A stretch of DNA of 64,000 bases from NCBI GenBank assembly GCA_964396375.1, contig CAYNEY010000029.1:1-64000 (forward strand). Reading direction: 5' to 3'. Source of the DNA: FEN-1139 sp964396375 (GTDB lineage: Bacteria > Myxococcota_A > Polyangia > Polyangiales > Polyangiaceae). A program made the position numbers and the translations under genes. The first letter of the stretch is position 1. Each line of letters opens with the position of its first letter. Of the stretch, positions 32,131 to 41,498 are shown piece after piece. The notes under the pieces are model-generated. The model had not been told where the DNA came from and ran no database searches. It worked only from the letters and a program-made list of their open reading frames with translations.

Positions 32131-35100
32131 CGGAGGGTTGCTCGAGTTCGGTCAGGAGCTGCTCCAGGTGACTGATCCCGTCGCGGAACACCTCGCTTGG
32201 CCCGGCGCGGCGCTCCACGCGGCCGTCGGGGGTGAGGCGGAGGCGACCGTCTGAGCTTGCTGCCCGTGCTGCCAGCGCGCTGCCGTCGAGGGGAGTCTGC
32301 TCACCAATGTGCAAGGACACCCGCGCTCGCGCGGCATCGCACACCAAGACCGAGAGCGCGATCAGCCGCGGTTTGTTGCGCATGATCCTGAGCAGATTGT
32401 GGGCCTCGGGCGGCGGTGGGCCGAAGCGCTCCTCGAGCGCGATTGCGAGTTCATCGCCGGCTTCGGGCGTGGGTGCCTGTGCCAGACTCTTGTACCAGGT
32501 GAGCCGAAGCGGGATCTCGGGGATGTAGTCGTCGGGAAGGAAGGCCGGGACGTCGAAGCCGAGCTCGGGCTCGACCGGGCGAGGATGGGAGAGTCCGCGG
32601 AGTTCGTCGGCGGCCTCCCGCAGCATCTCGGCGAACAGCTCGAAGCCAACCTCGGCGATGAAGCCGCTCTGCTCGGCGCCCAGCACATCTCCGGCACCGC
32701 GCAGCTCGAGGTCGAGCGCGGCCACTCGAAATCCGGAGCCGAGCTCGGTGAAACGCTCCAACGTTTCGAGGCGCGTCGTGCTTTCGGCGCTGAGATCGGC
32801 GAGCGAAGGCACGAGGAGGTAGCAGTAAGCCCGGTCCTTCGAGCGTCCGATCCGCCCCCGAAGCTGGTACAGCTGAGAGAGCCCGAAGCGGTCGGCGTGC
32901 TCGATCACCATGGTGTTCGCGCGTGGCACGTCGAGGCCGTTCTCGATGATGGCGGTGGAGACGAGGACATTCTTGCGACCGCTCGAGAAATCGAGCCAGG
33001 CCCGCTCGAGCTGGGCGGCGGGGAGCTTGCCGTGCCCGAGCGTGACCCGTGCCTCGGGAAGGGAGGCCTGTATCTGGGCGGCGCGCTCCGCCAGGCCTTC
33101 GATCCTTGGACTCACGTAATAAACCTGCCCGCCGCGGGCCAGCTCGCGTGAGATAGCCTCGGTGATCAGACGGGGCTCCAGGTGACCGAGCAGCGTGCGG
33201 ATTGCCTTGCGGTCCGCAGGCGGGGTGGCGATCATGGAGAGGTCTCGGAGCCCGCTGGTCGCGAGTTGTAGGGTCCTTGGGATTGGTGTTGCACTCAACG
33301 TGAGCACATCGACCGTGGCGCGGAGCTGCTTGATGCGCTCCTTGTGGGACACACCAAAGCGCTGCTCTTCGTCGATCACCAAGAGGCCGAGTTGGTGGAA
33401 CGCCACATCCTTGGAGAGCAAGCGGTGCGTTCCCACCACCACATCCACCGTGCCCCGGATTAGGCCACGCAGCACCTCGCGCTGTTCGGTCTGCGAGGTG
33501 AAGCGCGAGAGGGCTCGCACCTCGATCCCGAAGGGTTCGAGCCGAGCGCGAAAGGTGGCGAGGTGCTGTTGACAGAGCACGGTGGTGGGCACCAAAATGG
33601 CCACCTGTCGGTGTGCGATGGCCATCCGAAAGGCGGCACGCATCGCCACCTCGGTCTTGCCAAAACCCACGTCGCCGCACACCAAGCGGTCCATGACCTC
33701 GGTAGACTCGAGGTCGCGCATCACATCCAGAATGGCCGCCGCCTGATCGGGGGTTTCCTCGAAAGGGAAGCTGGCCTCGAACGCGGTGAAATCGTGATCG
33801 GCAGGGGGGAGACCGGGGCGGGTGAGGTGGAGTCGCTCGGCGTACAGTTGGAGCAGGGACTCGGCGAGCTCGCGGAGCCTTACCTTGACTCGCTCCCGGG
33901 TCTTTGCAAACGACACACCCCCGAGTCGATCGAGCTTGACGGGTGCGTCGGACCCGGCGTGCTTCGAGATCTGGTTCAGGCGCGTCACCGGCAGGTACAG
34001 GCGTCCGCCCAGGTAATCGATGGCCAGGCACTCGAGGATGTTCGAGCCGGCAGCCTTCCGCTCGAGCCCGAGGTAGCGACCGATGCCATGCACCACGTGC
34101 ACCACCGCGTCGCCTGGTCGAAGCTCCGCGATGTCGGTGAACGCGGCGCGACTCGGCGGGCGCCGACGTTCGGATTGTGGCCGACGCGGCCCCAGCAGCT
34201 CCTGGTCGGTGAACAGCGCGAAGCCCTGCTCGGGCAGCACGACCCCCCGTGCCAGGCTACCGCAGGTGAGGACGAGTCGCGGTGGACTACTTGGACTGAG
34301 CTGGGGTTGCTCGGCGAGGGAGAGGGCAAAGCCGCGATCTCTGAGCAGGCTGGCCAAACGCTCCCGCTGTACGGTGGTTCGGCAGATGACGGTGGTGGCG
34401 AGGCCGGAGCTCTGACAGGCTTTGATGCGCGTGAGTTCGGCGGTGAGCGAAGAGGAGGGTGTCCCCCCATGCTCCGTGGGCTGTGCGGGGTGCGTGCGCC
34501 GTGCGTGTGCGCCCGTGGTGGCCAGCTCGGCGCGTGCAGGTGAAGGTAACTCGACGGCTCCCAGCGAGGCCCGGCGCATTGGGTGTGCCAAGAGGGCGGT
34601 GGAGGTGGACTCCGGCGCTCCGTGCTGCGTGGTGCGGACCATCCCGATCAGCGGTCGGCGCGCCAACATCGCCGCCAGCTCTTCGCGCTCGACCACCAGG
34701 CTCGAGCGACGAAAACGCGGAAGGGGTGGCGCAGCGGCCTCACTCTGGCAAAGCTCCTCTTCGGCCGCCTTCTGTGCGCGCTCGATCTTCACCGTATCCT
34801 CGAACAGGATCGGCGTATCCTCGGGGAAGTAGTCCAACAACGAGCAGAGCTCACCAAAGGCGGGGAGGTAGGCGGCCGCACCAGGAAACGACCGCCCCGC
34901 CACCACGTCGTCGATCAGCGGCCGGGCACGGAGCGAGGGGAAGTCGATGGCATCCACGCACTCGCGCAGCCGAGTCTCCGCGGCGCGCCGTGTCGCCTCG
35001 TCGAGGAAGGCCAGATGCGAAAGGGTGATGGTGACGCGGGTGCGCGGTGCAACCGAGCGCTGGGTGTCCGGATCGAACGAGAAGAGTTCGGTCAGCTCGT

Positions 35101-35773
35101 CGCCGGAGAGGACCAGTCGCATCGGTTCAGGCTCTGCCGGCGACCAGACATCGATGAGCCCACCGCGCAGCGCGAAGGTGCCCCGATCTTCCACCAACGG
35201 TACGCGGAGGTAGCCGGACGCGACCAGGCGGGTTGCGAGAGCGTCGCGATCGATTTCGGCGCCGGGACAGAGCGCGAAGGTGTGTTGGGCGACCAGAGCA
35301 GGAGTACAGACGCGGGTGAGGAGCGCGTGTGCTGGGATGATGGCGAGCCCTGGGCGGCGCGGCTGGACCAGACGCGCCAGTCCTGCGAGCAGGGTGAGCT
35401 GGGCGCGTCGCTCGGGGTGGACGGGGCGCCAGGGCGGATCTTCTGGCACGAGCAGCTGGAACGCGAAAGGCTCGTCCTCGGCCAGGCTTCCGCGGTTCGG
35501 GCTGGTGGCAGCGAAGAACTCCGCATCGTCTTCGGCCGCAGCCGCCGTCGTTGGGTCGGCGCACACCAGCGCGAGCGTTCGTTGTTCGGCGAGCGCCAGC
35601 TCGACCGCGAAGCGTACGCCGGCTGAACCGGCGAGTTCGCTGAGTTCGAGCCCCTCGCCGGCGCGGGGCCCACTCCGAAGGAGTTGGTCGAACGGGAGAA
35701 GCAGCTGAGGAGCGACGCGGGCAGCGAGCTCGAGGAAGGGAAGAAGCTCAGATTCGGACGGGGACTCGCACAT
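32123..35773 (-). CDS. mfd: Transcription-repair coupling factor
   Basis: This 1216-aa protein rescues stalled RNA polymerase and recruits UvrA. The N-terminal UvrB-like domains end near residue 480; the RNA-polymerase-interacting module has RPGDAVVHVVHGIGRYLGLE near 555-575. The translocase has Walker A CGDVGFGKTEVAMRA near 700, DEEQ box VIDEEQRFGVSHKER near 800, and IENGLDVPRANTM with QLYQLRGRIGRS in the second RecA lobe. The TRCF C-terminal domain ends the protein. Length is normal. A membrane protein gene ends 3 bases upstream, so the two may share a transcript. Confidence 0.96.
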   Translation of the reverse strand: MCESPSESELLPFLELAARVAPQLLLPFDQLLRSGPRAGEGLELSELAGSAGVRFAVELALAEQRTLALVCADPTTAAAAEDDAEFFAATSPNRGSLAEDEPFAFQLLVPEDPPWRPVHPERRAQLTLLAGLARLVQPRRPGLAIIPAHALLTRVCTPALVAQHTFALCPGAEIDRDALATRLVASGYLRVPLVEDRGTFALRGGLIDVWSPAEPEPMRLVLSGDELTELFSFDPDTQRSVAPRTRVTITLSHLAFLDEATRRAAETRLRECVDAIDFPSLRARPLIDDVVAGRSFPGAAAYLPAFGELCSLLDYFPEDTPILFEDTVKIERAQKAAEEELCQSEAAAPPLPRFRRSSLVVEREELAAMLARRPLIGMVRTTQHGAPESTSTALLAHPMRRASLGAVELPSPARAELATTGAHARRTHPAQPTEHGGTPSSSLTAELTRIKACQSSGLATTVICRTTVQRERLASLLRDRGFALSLAEQPQLSPSSPPRLVLTCGSLARGVVLPEQGFALFTDQELLGPRRPQSERRRPPSRAAFTDIAELRPGDAVVHVVHGIGRYLGLERKAAGSNILECLAIDYLGGRLYLPVTRLNQISKHAGSDAPVKLDRLGGVSFAKTRERVKVRLRELAESLLQLYAERLHLTRPGLPPADHDFTAFEASFPFEETPDQAAAILDVMRDLESTEVMDRLVCGDVGFGKTEVAMRAAFRMAIAHRQVAILVPTTVLCQQHLATFRARLEPFGIEVRALSRFTSQTEQREVLRGLIRGTVDVVVGTHRLLSKDVAFHQLGLLVIDEEQRFGVSHKERIKQLRATVDVLTLSATPIPRTLQLATSGLRDLSMIATPPADRKAIRTLLGHLEPRLITEAISRELARGGQVYYVSPRIEGLAERAAQIQASLPEARVTLGHGKLPAAQLERAWLDFSSGRKNVLVSTAIIENGLDVPRANTMVIEHADRFGLSQLYQLRGRIGRSKDRAYCYLLVPSLADLSAESTTRLETLERFTELGSGFRVAALDLELRGAGDVLGAEQSGFIAEVGFELFAEMLREAADELRGLSHPRPVEPELGFDVPAFLPDDYIPEIPLRLTWYKSLAQAPTPEAGDELAIALEERFGPPPPEAHNLLRIMRNKPRLIALSVLVCDAARARVSLHIGEQTPLDGSALAARAASSDGRLRLTPDGRVERRAGPSEVFRDGISHLEQLLTELEQPSVT

Positions 35774-35776
35774 GGG

Positions 35777-36730
35777 CTACGGATCGAGGGATGCGTACGG
35801 CTCTTTGACTGCCGTCTCGCCACTCGCGGCGTAAAGCCAGGCATTTTTTGCCCACAGGTGATAGGTCCCCTGGCTGTTTTGGCTGACGAAGCGAGCGAGG
35901 GTGGAGCGGGCGGGCTCGAGCTGATGGGCCTTGAGTTCCAGGATCCCTTTTGCCAGGTCGAGCGGGTAACTCCGATCGAGGCTGGCGATCCGCTCTACCG
36001 TGTGCAGACTGGCTCCAGGGTTCACACGGTGTGAGCGCGAGTGGGTGAGCGCATAACGGAGGGCGGTGAGTTCAATCGCGGGGGGGAGGGCGAAGGGCAA
36101 AGTTTGGCGTAAGCCCGTCAGATCGGTGAAGCGCACGAGGAAGAGGGCTGTCCGTTCCTGTTCGTTGGCCGTGAACCGATGACCGAGAAGCCAGCCTTCC
36201 GCCTTGGCATGGCGGAGGAAGTCCCCGCCGAGCTCGATCAGCTCGGCGTCAACCTTCTGGGTCTTCTCGAACCTGCCGAGTGCGGCCACGAACAGCTCGG
36301 CTTGGATGGCACGCAAAACGAGAAGAGGGTGATCTCCCTCGCTCTTTCGCACCCGGGTGACGTGGGCGCGGAGGCGTCCCCGGCTGCTCTCGGTGCTGGC
36401 CTTGGAATCCTCGTAGGTTCTCCGACCGAATTGCCGCAGCTCCTCACCCAGGGTCCGGACCGTGTGGGAAAGGGGAGATTTCTTCACCGTTTGGGCCCGT
36501 GCGGCGTTCTCGGTGAGAGCCCCCGAGAGCTGTGCCACATCGATGACCGGGCGGGGGATCCGTGACATCAAGACTGGCTGAGGGAGCGCGAGAGCGGCTG
36601 CTACCGTGGCCACGCCGACCGAGGGGAGAAGGAGCGTCCCGCCGACGAAGAGCCGGCGCGGCGACCACCAGGGGAGTCTTGGGCCCGCCAGACTGGCTGG
36701 CTCGGCGGGAGGCAAAGCTTCTCCGCTCAT
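35777..36730 (-). CDS. Uncharacterised membrane-anchored protein with TPR-like helices
   Basis: This 317-aa protein starts MSGEALPPAEPASLAG. One membrane helix lies at residues about 30-50 (FVGGTLLLPSVGVATVAAAL), followed by a long, mostly helical domain rich in Glu/Arg/Leu. The C-terminal part, LDLAKGILELKAHQLEPARS then YHLWAKNAWLYAASGE, resembles tetratricopeptide helices. No enzyme motif is seen. It directly precedes mfd on the same strand. Its start codon shares the CATG at 36728-36731 with the divergent PilZ gene, if both starts are right. Confidence 0.6.
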   Translation of the reverse strand: MSGEALPPAEPASLAGPRLPWWSPRRLFVGGTLLLPSVGVATVAAALALPQPVLMSRIPRPVIDVAQLSGALTENAARAQTVKKSPLSHTVRTLGEELRQFGRRTYEDSKASTESSRGRLRAHVTRVRKSEGDHPLLVLRAIQAELFVAALGRFEKTQKVDAELIELGGDFLRHAKAEGWLLGHRFTANEQERTALFLVRFTDLTGLRQTLPFALPPAIELTALRYALTHSRSHRVNPGASLHTVERIASLDRSYPLDLAKGILELKAHQLEPARSTLARFVSQNSQGTYHLWAKNAWLYAASGETAVKEPYASLDP

Positions 36731-37106
36731 GACCGCTGAGGATATTCCTTGGCGCGACGGATTGACAGACAAAGCCGCCGCCGCCTCTGCTAGCCTGGGC
36801 TCTGCCTTGCACGAGAAGCGCGCCCACGCCAGAAACGAATTGACCCTCCCGGTGGTTTGCACCACCGAGGGTGGCGCGACCATCCATGGCCGCACGCGAG
36901 ATCTCAGCATCGGTGGTGCGTTTGTGTGCACGACTGAGGTACCGGCCTTTGGCTCCCGGGTGACCATGCGGTTCAGCTCACCGACTTCGGGGGAGGTCGC
37001 GCTCCAGGGGATCGTGCGCTGGACCAAGGACGAGGGCTTCGGCTTGCAGTTCCAGCTGCTCTCCGCCAAGGAGACCTACGCGATCGCAAAGCTGCTCTCT
37101 CCCTGA
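36729..37106 (+). CDS. PilZ-domain protein
   Basis: This 125-aa protein has the c-di-GMP-binding PilZ signature: RAHARNELTLPV (RxxxR loop) and TRDLSIGGAFV (DxSxGG). The rest forms the barrel, ending GIVRWTKDEGFGLQFQLL. Both ligand motifs are intact, so it should bind c-di-GMP and act as a small adaptor. The annotated ATG overlaps the divergent gene's start; a later start nearer the RxxxR motif is possible because no ribosome site precedes 36729. Confidence 0.85.
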   Translation: MTAEDIPWRDGLTDKAAAASASLGSALHEKRAHARNELTLPVVCTTEGGATIHGRTRDLSIGGAFVCTTEVPAFGSRVTMRFSSPTSGEVALQGIVRWTKDEGFGLQFQLLSAKETYAIAKLLSP

Positions 37107-37265
37107 CTTAACCGGGCGGTGAATCTGCCGTAGGGTCGAGAGGGTTTCTCGTGTCTGGCTGGTGGAGGGTTCCGCGTGGTGCGGGCTCACGTCGGGCCGG
37201 ACGTGGAACATGCCCCCCGGGAGGGAGGCCGTGTGAGGAGCCAAGACGGAGAATTGGAGATAGCT

Positions 37266-37640
37266 ATGTCGAAAACCAGGCTGTTTGGGTGGTCTTTGTC
37301 GTTCGTTTTCTTGCTTGGCTGCAGCAAAAACACCGAGGTGGCGGAGTTCGTCAAGGAAAACGACGCGTTGGTCAAGGAGCTGGGTGAGGCTGCGTCGGCC
37401 GATCAAGCCAAGCAGGTCTTCGATAACAAGAAGGCTGCTCTGGCCGCCAAGCTCGAGCCCATCAAAGACGCTCGCGGGTTCCAGATCAACCAGGCAAGCC
37501 AGGAGGCGCTCGGCAAGAGCCTGATGGACGGCGCTACCACGGTCTGCGGTCTGCAGCTCAAGGCCATTGGAAACCAGGCGGACGGCGAGAAGTACAAGGC
37601 CCTCTGCGATGACTACGGTAAGGTACTGAAGATGGAGTAA
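37266..37640 (+). CDS. Small lipoprotein, helical
   Basis: This 124-aa protein has signal FGWSLSFVFLLGC with a lipobox LLGC. The mature part is helical and charged (VAEFVKENDALVKELGEAAS), with two Cys near the C-terminus that could form a disulfide. GGAG lies just before ATG 37266. No family is recognised. It stands as a single gene between the PilZ gene and another lipoprotein. Confidence 0.7.
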   Translation: MSKTRLFGWSLSFVFLLGCSKNTEVAEFVKENDALVKELGEAASADQAKQVFDNKKAALAAKLEPIKDARGFQINQASQEALGKSLMDGATTVCGLQLKAIGNQADGEKYKALCDDYGKVLKME

Positions 37641-37733
37641 GAGCTTGGGGGCGCTACGGCGGCGAGGCGGCGGGGGCTATTGTTCGCGCCGTCCCGCGCC
37701 GTAGTGAAAAAGCGAGGCTCGACGAACGCTCCT

Positions 37734-38462
37734 ATGACACAACTTGCTTTGAAGCTTTGGGTGCTTGCGATCGGAGGGGTGATGGCGCTTGGCTGTTTCG
37801 GGGAGCCGAACACCGAGGAGGTGTCGGCCGATCCGACGGCGAGGGGTGGTGCTGGGGCCTCTGGAGCCGGAGGAAGCTCCGAGGCAGAACCCGGTCTGGT
37901 CGAGGGGACCCTCGGCCCCTGTCCGTTCGCGGCTTGTGGGGGAGAGTTGATCGGCGATTTTGCCCTCGCTTCGCTGTGTGTGGAGGGTCTCGAGGAGGCG
38001 CTCGACCAGAACGTGCCTTCGGCTTGTCGTGAGGTGATGAGCGAGCTCCGAGTCCAAGGTCGAGGTGAGCTCAGTTTGCGAGATGACGGCACCGCGCAAG
38101 TCGAGCTCCTGCGCCGGGTCACGACCGAACTCTCGGTCGATCCGACCTGCTGGCGCGCGATGAGCGGGATCTCGAGTGAGCTCACCGTGGCGATCTGCGC
38201 ACTGGTTGCCTCCGAGCTGCCTCGCCTTGGTTTCACCGAGGCCTCGTGTGTCCTTCAGGCTCCGGTGTGCCACTGTGATGCTGCGCTGGTCGAGCTGACT
38301 TCTGGAGAGGGCACCTACAGCGCGGGTCCCACCGATCTCGAGCTCAATGACGGTGCTGGAACCGTCCAGACCTTTCAGACCTGCCGGCAAGCGGCTCAGC
38401 TCCGGTTGAACACGACCAGTGGTGAGGGCATCACCACCCGCTCCATCTGGCAGCCGCGCTGA
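37734..38462 (+). CDS. Lipoprotein with Gly/Ala/Ser linker and Cys-rich body
   Basis: This 242-aa protein has signal LWVLAIGGVMALGC. After the lipidated Cys comes a flexible ARGGAGASGAGGSSE linker, common in lipoproteins of this lineage, then a body of about 190 residues with regularly spaced Cys (GPCPFAACGG, ASCVLQAPVCHCD). No known domain is seen. It is likely in the outer membrane or on the surface. Confidence 0.65.
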   Translation: MTQLALKLWVLAIGGVMALGCFGEPNTEEVSADPTARGGAGASGAGGSSEAEPGLVEGTLGPCPFAACGGELIGDFALASLCVEGLEEALDQNVPSACREVMSELRVQGRGELSLRDDGTAQVELLRRVTTELSVDPTCWRAMSGISSELTVAICALVASELPRLGFTEASCVLQAPVCHCDAALVELTSGEGTYSAGPTDLELNDGAGTVQTFQTCRQAAQLRLNTTSGEGITTRSIWQPR

Positions 38463-38471
38463 GCCTCTGGT

Positions 38472-38888
38472 TCAGGGTAGCGGCGGTTCTGGGAGTCCCG
38501 GATAGAGCTTACGAAGGGACTCTTCGATACGCCCGCGCGCGGCTTCTGGCACGGGCTTCTGCGTCGCGCGGGCCACCGCGAAGCGCACCAGCGCATCCTC
38601 CAACTCCGTGAGCGCGACCGTGCGTGTGTAGCCGAGGCTGGGCACCACGTAGCAGAGGAGCACCCGCCCGCTCCGCTGCACCTGCTCACCTTTCACCTCG
38701 GCACCCCGGTGCTCAACGCCGATCAGCTGACGGATCACACCGCGTACCACGCTGGCGCGGCGGCGGACTCGACGGCAAAGGTCCTTTTGGAACAGCTCGA
38801 AGAAGCGATTCCTTGCGTAGAGTTCGGGCGCCAAAACCAGGGCCGCGAGCAAGGCGTCGGGATCGGGCTCGGGCGCAGGCTCGATCAC
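38472..38888 (-). CDS. Conserved-type hypothetical protein downstream of prfA
   Basis: This 138-aa protein uses a GTG start overlapping the prfA stop (GTGA), so translation is coupled. FFELFQKDLCRRVRRRASVV is basic and helical, then RVLLCYVVPSLGYTRTVALT forms a strand-rich core. No signal or membrane segment is visible. prmC, which often follows prfA, is not at this position and this protein lacks its methylase motifs. Function unknown. Confidence 0.55.
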   Translation of the reverse strand: MIEPAPEPDPDALLAALVLAPELYARNRFFELFQKDLCRRVRRRASVVRGVIRQLIGVEHRGAEVKGEQVQRSGRVLLCYVVPSLGYTRTVALTELEDALVRFAVARATQKPVPEAARGRIEESLRKLYPGLPEPPLP

Positions 38889-39973
38889 ACCGCCCCAACC
38901 TTCCCCTCCTGGTTGGCCTCTTCGAGCCGCTTCGCCTGATAGTAGGTGAAGAGTGGCTCGAGCACATGGCCGAGTTCACCTTCCATGACCCGGTCTAGCT
39001 CGTAGAGGGTGAGGCCGATGCGGTGGTCGGTGAGGCGATTCTGGGGAAAGTTGTAGGTGCGCACCTTCTCCGAGCGCTCTCCGGCTCCGACCATGGACCG
39101 GCGCTCGTCGCGTTCGCTGTCCGCCTGCCTCTGTTGAGCGAGCTCGAGCAGCCGTGAACGCAGGATCTTGAGGGCGCGGGCTTTGTTCTTGAGCTGGCTG
39201 CGCTCATCTTGGCACTTGACGATCATGCCGGTGGGCAGGTGGGTAACCTGCACGGCGCTGTTGGTGGTGTTGACGCCCTGACCACCTGGACCTCCCGCTG
39301 CCGCGATGTCGAAGCGGAGGTCCTTATCGTCGATGAACACGTCGACCTCGTCCGCCTCCGGCAGCACCGCGACCGTGGCGGTCGAGGTGTGGATGCGTCC
39401 CTGGGCTTCCGTGACGGGCACGCGCTGCACCCGGTGCACCCCAGCCTCATACTTTAGCACCGAGAAGACTCGGTCCCCGGTGACCAGGGCGATCACCTCC
39501 TTGAGGCCGCCGGCGGCGGCCGGGCTCTCGCTCAGCACCTCCACCCGCCAACCCCTTCGCTCGGCGAAGCGCATGTACATGCGGAACAGATCCGCGGCAA
39601 ACAGCGCGGCCTCCTCACCGCCGGTTCCGCCACGGATCTCGAGCACGGTATTTTTGCCGTCGTTCGGATCCTGGGGGAGCAAGAGGAGCGCTAGCTCCTT
39701 CTCGAGCTCTTCGCTTTCGGCCTGGAGCGCCGGCAGCTCCTCGGTTGCCAAGGCGCCGAGCTCCGGATCGGCGAGCAGCACCTCGGCGTCCTTGCGCTGC
39801 TGAGCTATCGCTTCCCAGCGGCGGAACGCCACCACCACCGGCTCCAGTTGACTGCGCTCTCGACCCAAATCACGCAGGCGCTTCGGATCGGTGACCACGT
39901 TCGGATCACAAAGCAAAGCTTCGACCTCGGCCAAGCGCCGGTCGATACTACGCAGTCTGTCGACGGGAATCAC
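38885..39973 (-). CDS. prfA: Peptide chain release factor 1
   Basis: This 362-aa protein, from a GTG at 39973, terminates translation at UAA/UAG. GGTGGEEAALFAADLFRMY is the family signature, HRVQRVPVTEAQGRIHTS carries the P-V-T stop-codon recognition tripeptide of RF1 (RF2 has SPF), and GGPGGQGVNTTNSAV holds the GGQ peptidyl-hydrolysis motif. An in-frame start further upstream is less likely because it adds residues that family members lack. rpmE precedes it by about 100 bases, the usual rpmE-prfA order. Confidence 0.95.
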   Translation of the reverse strand: MIPVDRLRSIDRRLAEVEALLCDPNVVTDPKRLRDLGRERSQLEPVVVAFRRWEAIAQQRKDAEVLLADPELGALATEELPALQAESEELEKELALLLLPQDPNDGKNTVLEIRGGTGGEEAALFAADLFRMYMRFAERRGWRVEVLSESPAAAGGLKEVIALVTGDRVFSVLKYEAGVHRVQRVPVTEAQGRIHTSTATVAVLPEADEVDVFIDDKDLRFDIAAAGGPGGQGVNTTNSAVQVTHLPTGMIVKCQDERSQLKNKARALKILRSRLLELAQQRQADSERDERRSMVGAGERSEKVRTYNFPQNRLTDHRIGLTLYELDRVMEGELGHVLEPLFTYYQAKRLEEANQEGKVGAV

Positions 39974-40075
39974 GGCCACGGCACGCTGCCTTCCACCCCG
40001 CTCGACCAAACCACCACTCGCCGTCCCGCGCGGGAAGCGTGACCAGCGGCGACCGCCGAGGTGCTACCGGCCCGA

Positions 40076-40282
40076 CTACTTCGCGACCTGTCCGTACTTG
40101 CGCCGGAAGCGATCGATGCGACCCGCGGTGTCCACGAGCCGGTGCTTCCCAGTATAGAAGGGATGACACTGATTGCAGATGTCGACGGACAGCTCGGTGC
40201 GGGTCGAGCGGATCTGGAACGTGCTCCCGCAAGCGCAGCTTACGGTGATGACGTCGTACTTGGGGTGGATGCCGTCTTTCAT
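40076..40282 (-). CDS. rpmE: 50S ribosomal protein L31 (zinc-binding form)
   Basis: This 68-aa protein starts MKDGIHPKYDVITVSCACGS. Cys pairs in CACGS and CNQCHPFYTGKHR make this the zinc-ribbon (C+) type. ATG 40282 is preferred to an in-frame start 54 bases upstream that lacks homology. It lies ahead of prfA on the same strand. Confidence 0.96.
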   Translation of the reverse strand: MKDGIHPKYDVITVSCACGSTFQIRSTRTELSVDICNQCHPFYTGKHRLVDTAGRIDRFRRKYGQVAK

Positions 40283-40374
40283 GGTCCAGCTCTCGCGGTG
40301 GGGTCCGTTTCGGGAGCGCGACCCTAGCGTGCCCACCGCGGCCGAGCAAGTCTCGGAGGGTGACAGCCCGTTAT

Positions 40375-40417
40375 CTTCCCCAGAGAAACCTGAACGAATG
40401 TTCCAAAACTGGGGAAG
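40375..40417. promoter_or_regulatory. Inverted repeat in the rpmE / DUF362 intergenic region
   Basis: CTTCCCCA (40375-40382) and TGGGGAAG (40410-40417) are perfect 8-base arms around a 27-base spacer, about 95 bases upstream of rpmE. It might be an operator or an rpmE leader stem; there is no T-run. Confidence 0.3.
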
Positions 40418-40523
40418 GGTGGGGCCGGATGCCTAGGGGCGCCGCTCACCAGAACCTCCTTGGTCAAAAACGGTTGGACGGCCTGGCTTGACTCACACCA
40501 AGAACGCTAGAACGCTCTCCCGG

Positions 40524-41498
40524 ATGGAAGAGCCCCTCTCGCGTCGCGAGCTTCTTCTTCGCCTCGGGGCGGCGGGTTGCGTGGTCGCGGGCAGTGGGCT
40601 GCTCGGCGCGGCCCTGGTGTGGCGAGGGCAGCGTGTGCGGGAGGTGGGAGAAACCAAGATGCCCGGCGAGGACTTTCGAGTACCCGAAGCCAAACCGGAT
40701 CTGCCAAAGCTGGTGATCGCGAAGAGCACCACCGTTCCGCGCGAGTTGGTCCGGCGTGCGCTCGAGGGGCTGGGCGGGATGCGGCGTTTCGTGTCGCGGG
40801 GCGATATCGTCGCCATCAAACCCAACATCGGTTGGGATCGTTTGCCGGTCCACGCCGCCAACACCAACCCAGAGGTGGTAGCTGAGTTGGTGAAACTGTG
40901 CTTGGAGGCCGGTGCCAAGCGGGTGGTGGTCACCGATTATTCCTGCAACGAGCCGAACCGCGCCTTTCAGCGCTCGGGGATCTGGCGGGCTGCCCATGCG
41001 GTGGGAGGGACTGTAATCATCCCGAGTGAGACCCATTTTCGCACCATGAGCCTGAAGGGAGAGATGCTCGATCTCTGGCCTATCTACACGCCGCTGATCG
41101 AGGCCGACAAGGTGATCAACGTGCCTGTGGCCAAGCACCACAACCTCGCGCAGTTCACGGGTGCGATGAAGAACTGGTATGGGATCTTGGGTGGCCGGCG
41201 CAACCGGTTGCATCAGGACATCGATCTGTCGATCGCTGATCTCGCCGCCTTCATGCGCCCGACCTTGACGGTGATGGATGCGACGCGGGTGCTGGTGCGA
41301 AACGGACCTACCGGTGGCAACATCGAGGACGCCGAGGACCGTCACCAGGTGATCGCCGGTCTCGACGAGGTGGCGATCGACGCTTATGCCTGCACCCTGA
41401 TCGGCGTCGATCCGAGCCGAGTCCGCTACCTTCTGCTCGGCGAGGCCCGCGGGCTCGGCCACCGCGACCCCTCGGTTCTTTCACCCCGCGAGGTATGA
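40524..41498 (+). CDS. DUF362-domain protein with Tat-type signal
   Basis: This 324-aa protein starts MEEPLSRRELLLRLGAAGC; SRRELLLRLG is a twin-arginine signal, suggesting export of a folded, perhaps cofactor-bearing protein. The body has DIVAIKPNIGWDR, AKRVVVTDYSCNEP, VINVPVAKHHNLAQFTGAMK and LDEVAIDAYACTLIGVDP, all DUF362 landmarks. DUF362 proteins commonly sit with ferredoxins and have no settled activity. The stop overlaps the start of the polyferredoxin gene (ATGA), so they form an operon. Confidence 0.85.
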   Translation: MEEPLSRRELLLRLGAAGCVVAGSGLLGAALVWRGQRVREVGETKMPGEDFRVPEAKPDLPKLVIAKSTTVPRELVRRALEGLGGMRRFVSRGDIVAIKPNIGWDRLPVHAANTNPEVVAELVKLCLEAGAKRVVVTDYSCNEPNRAFQRSGIWRAAHAVGGTVIIPSETHFRTMSLKGEMLDLWPIYTPLIEADKVINVPVAKHHNLAQFTGAMKNWYGILGGRRNRLHQDIDLSIADLAAFMRPTLTVMDATRVLVRNGPTGGNIEDAEDRHQVIAGLDEVAIDAYACTLIGVDPSRVRYLLLGEARGLGHRDPSVLSPREV

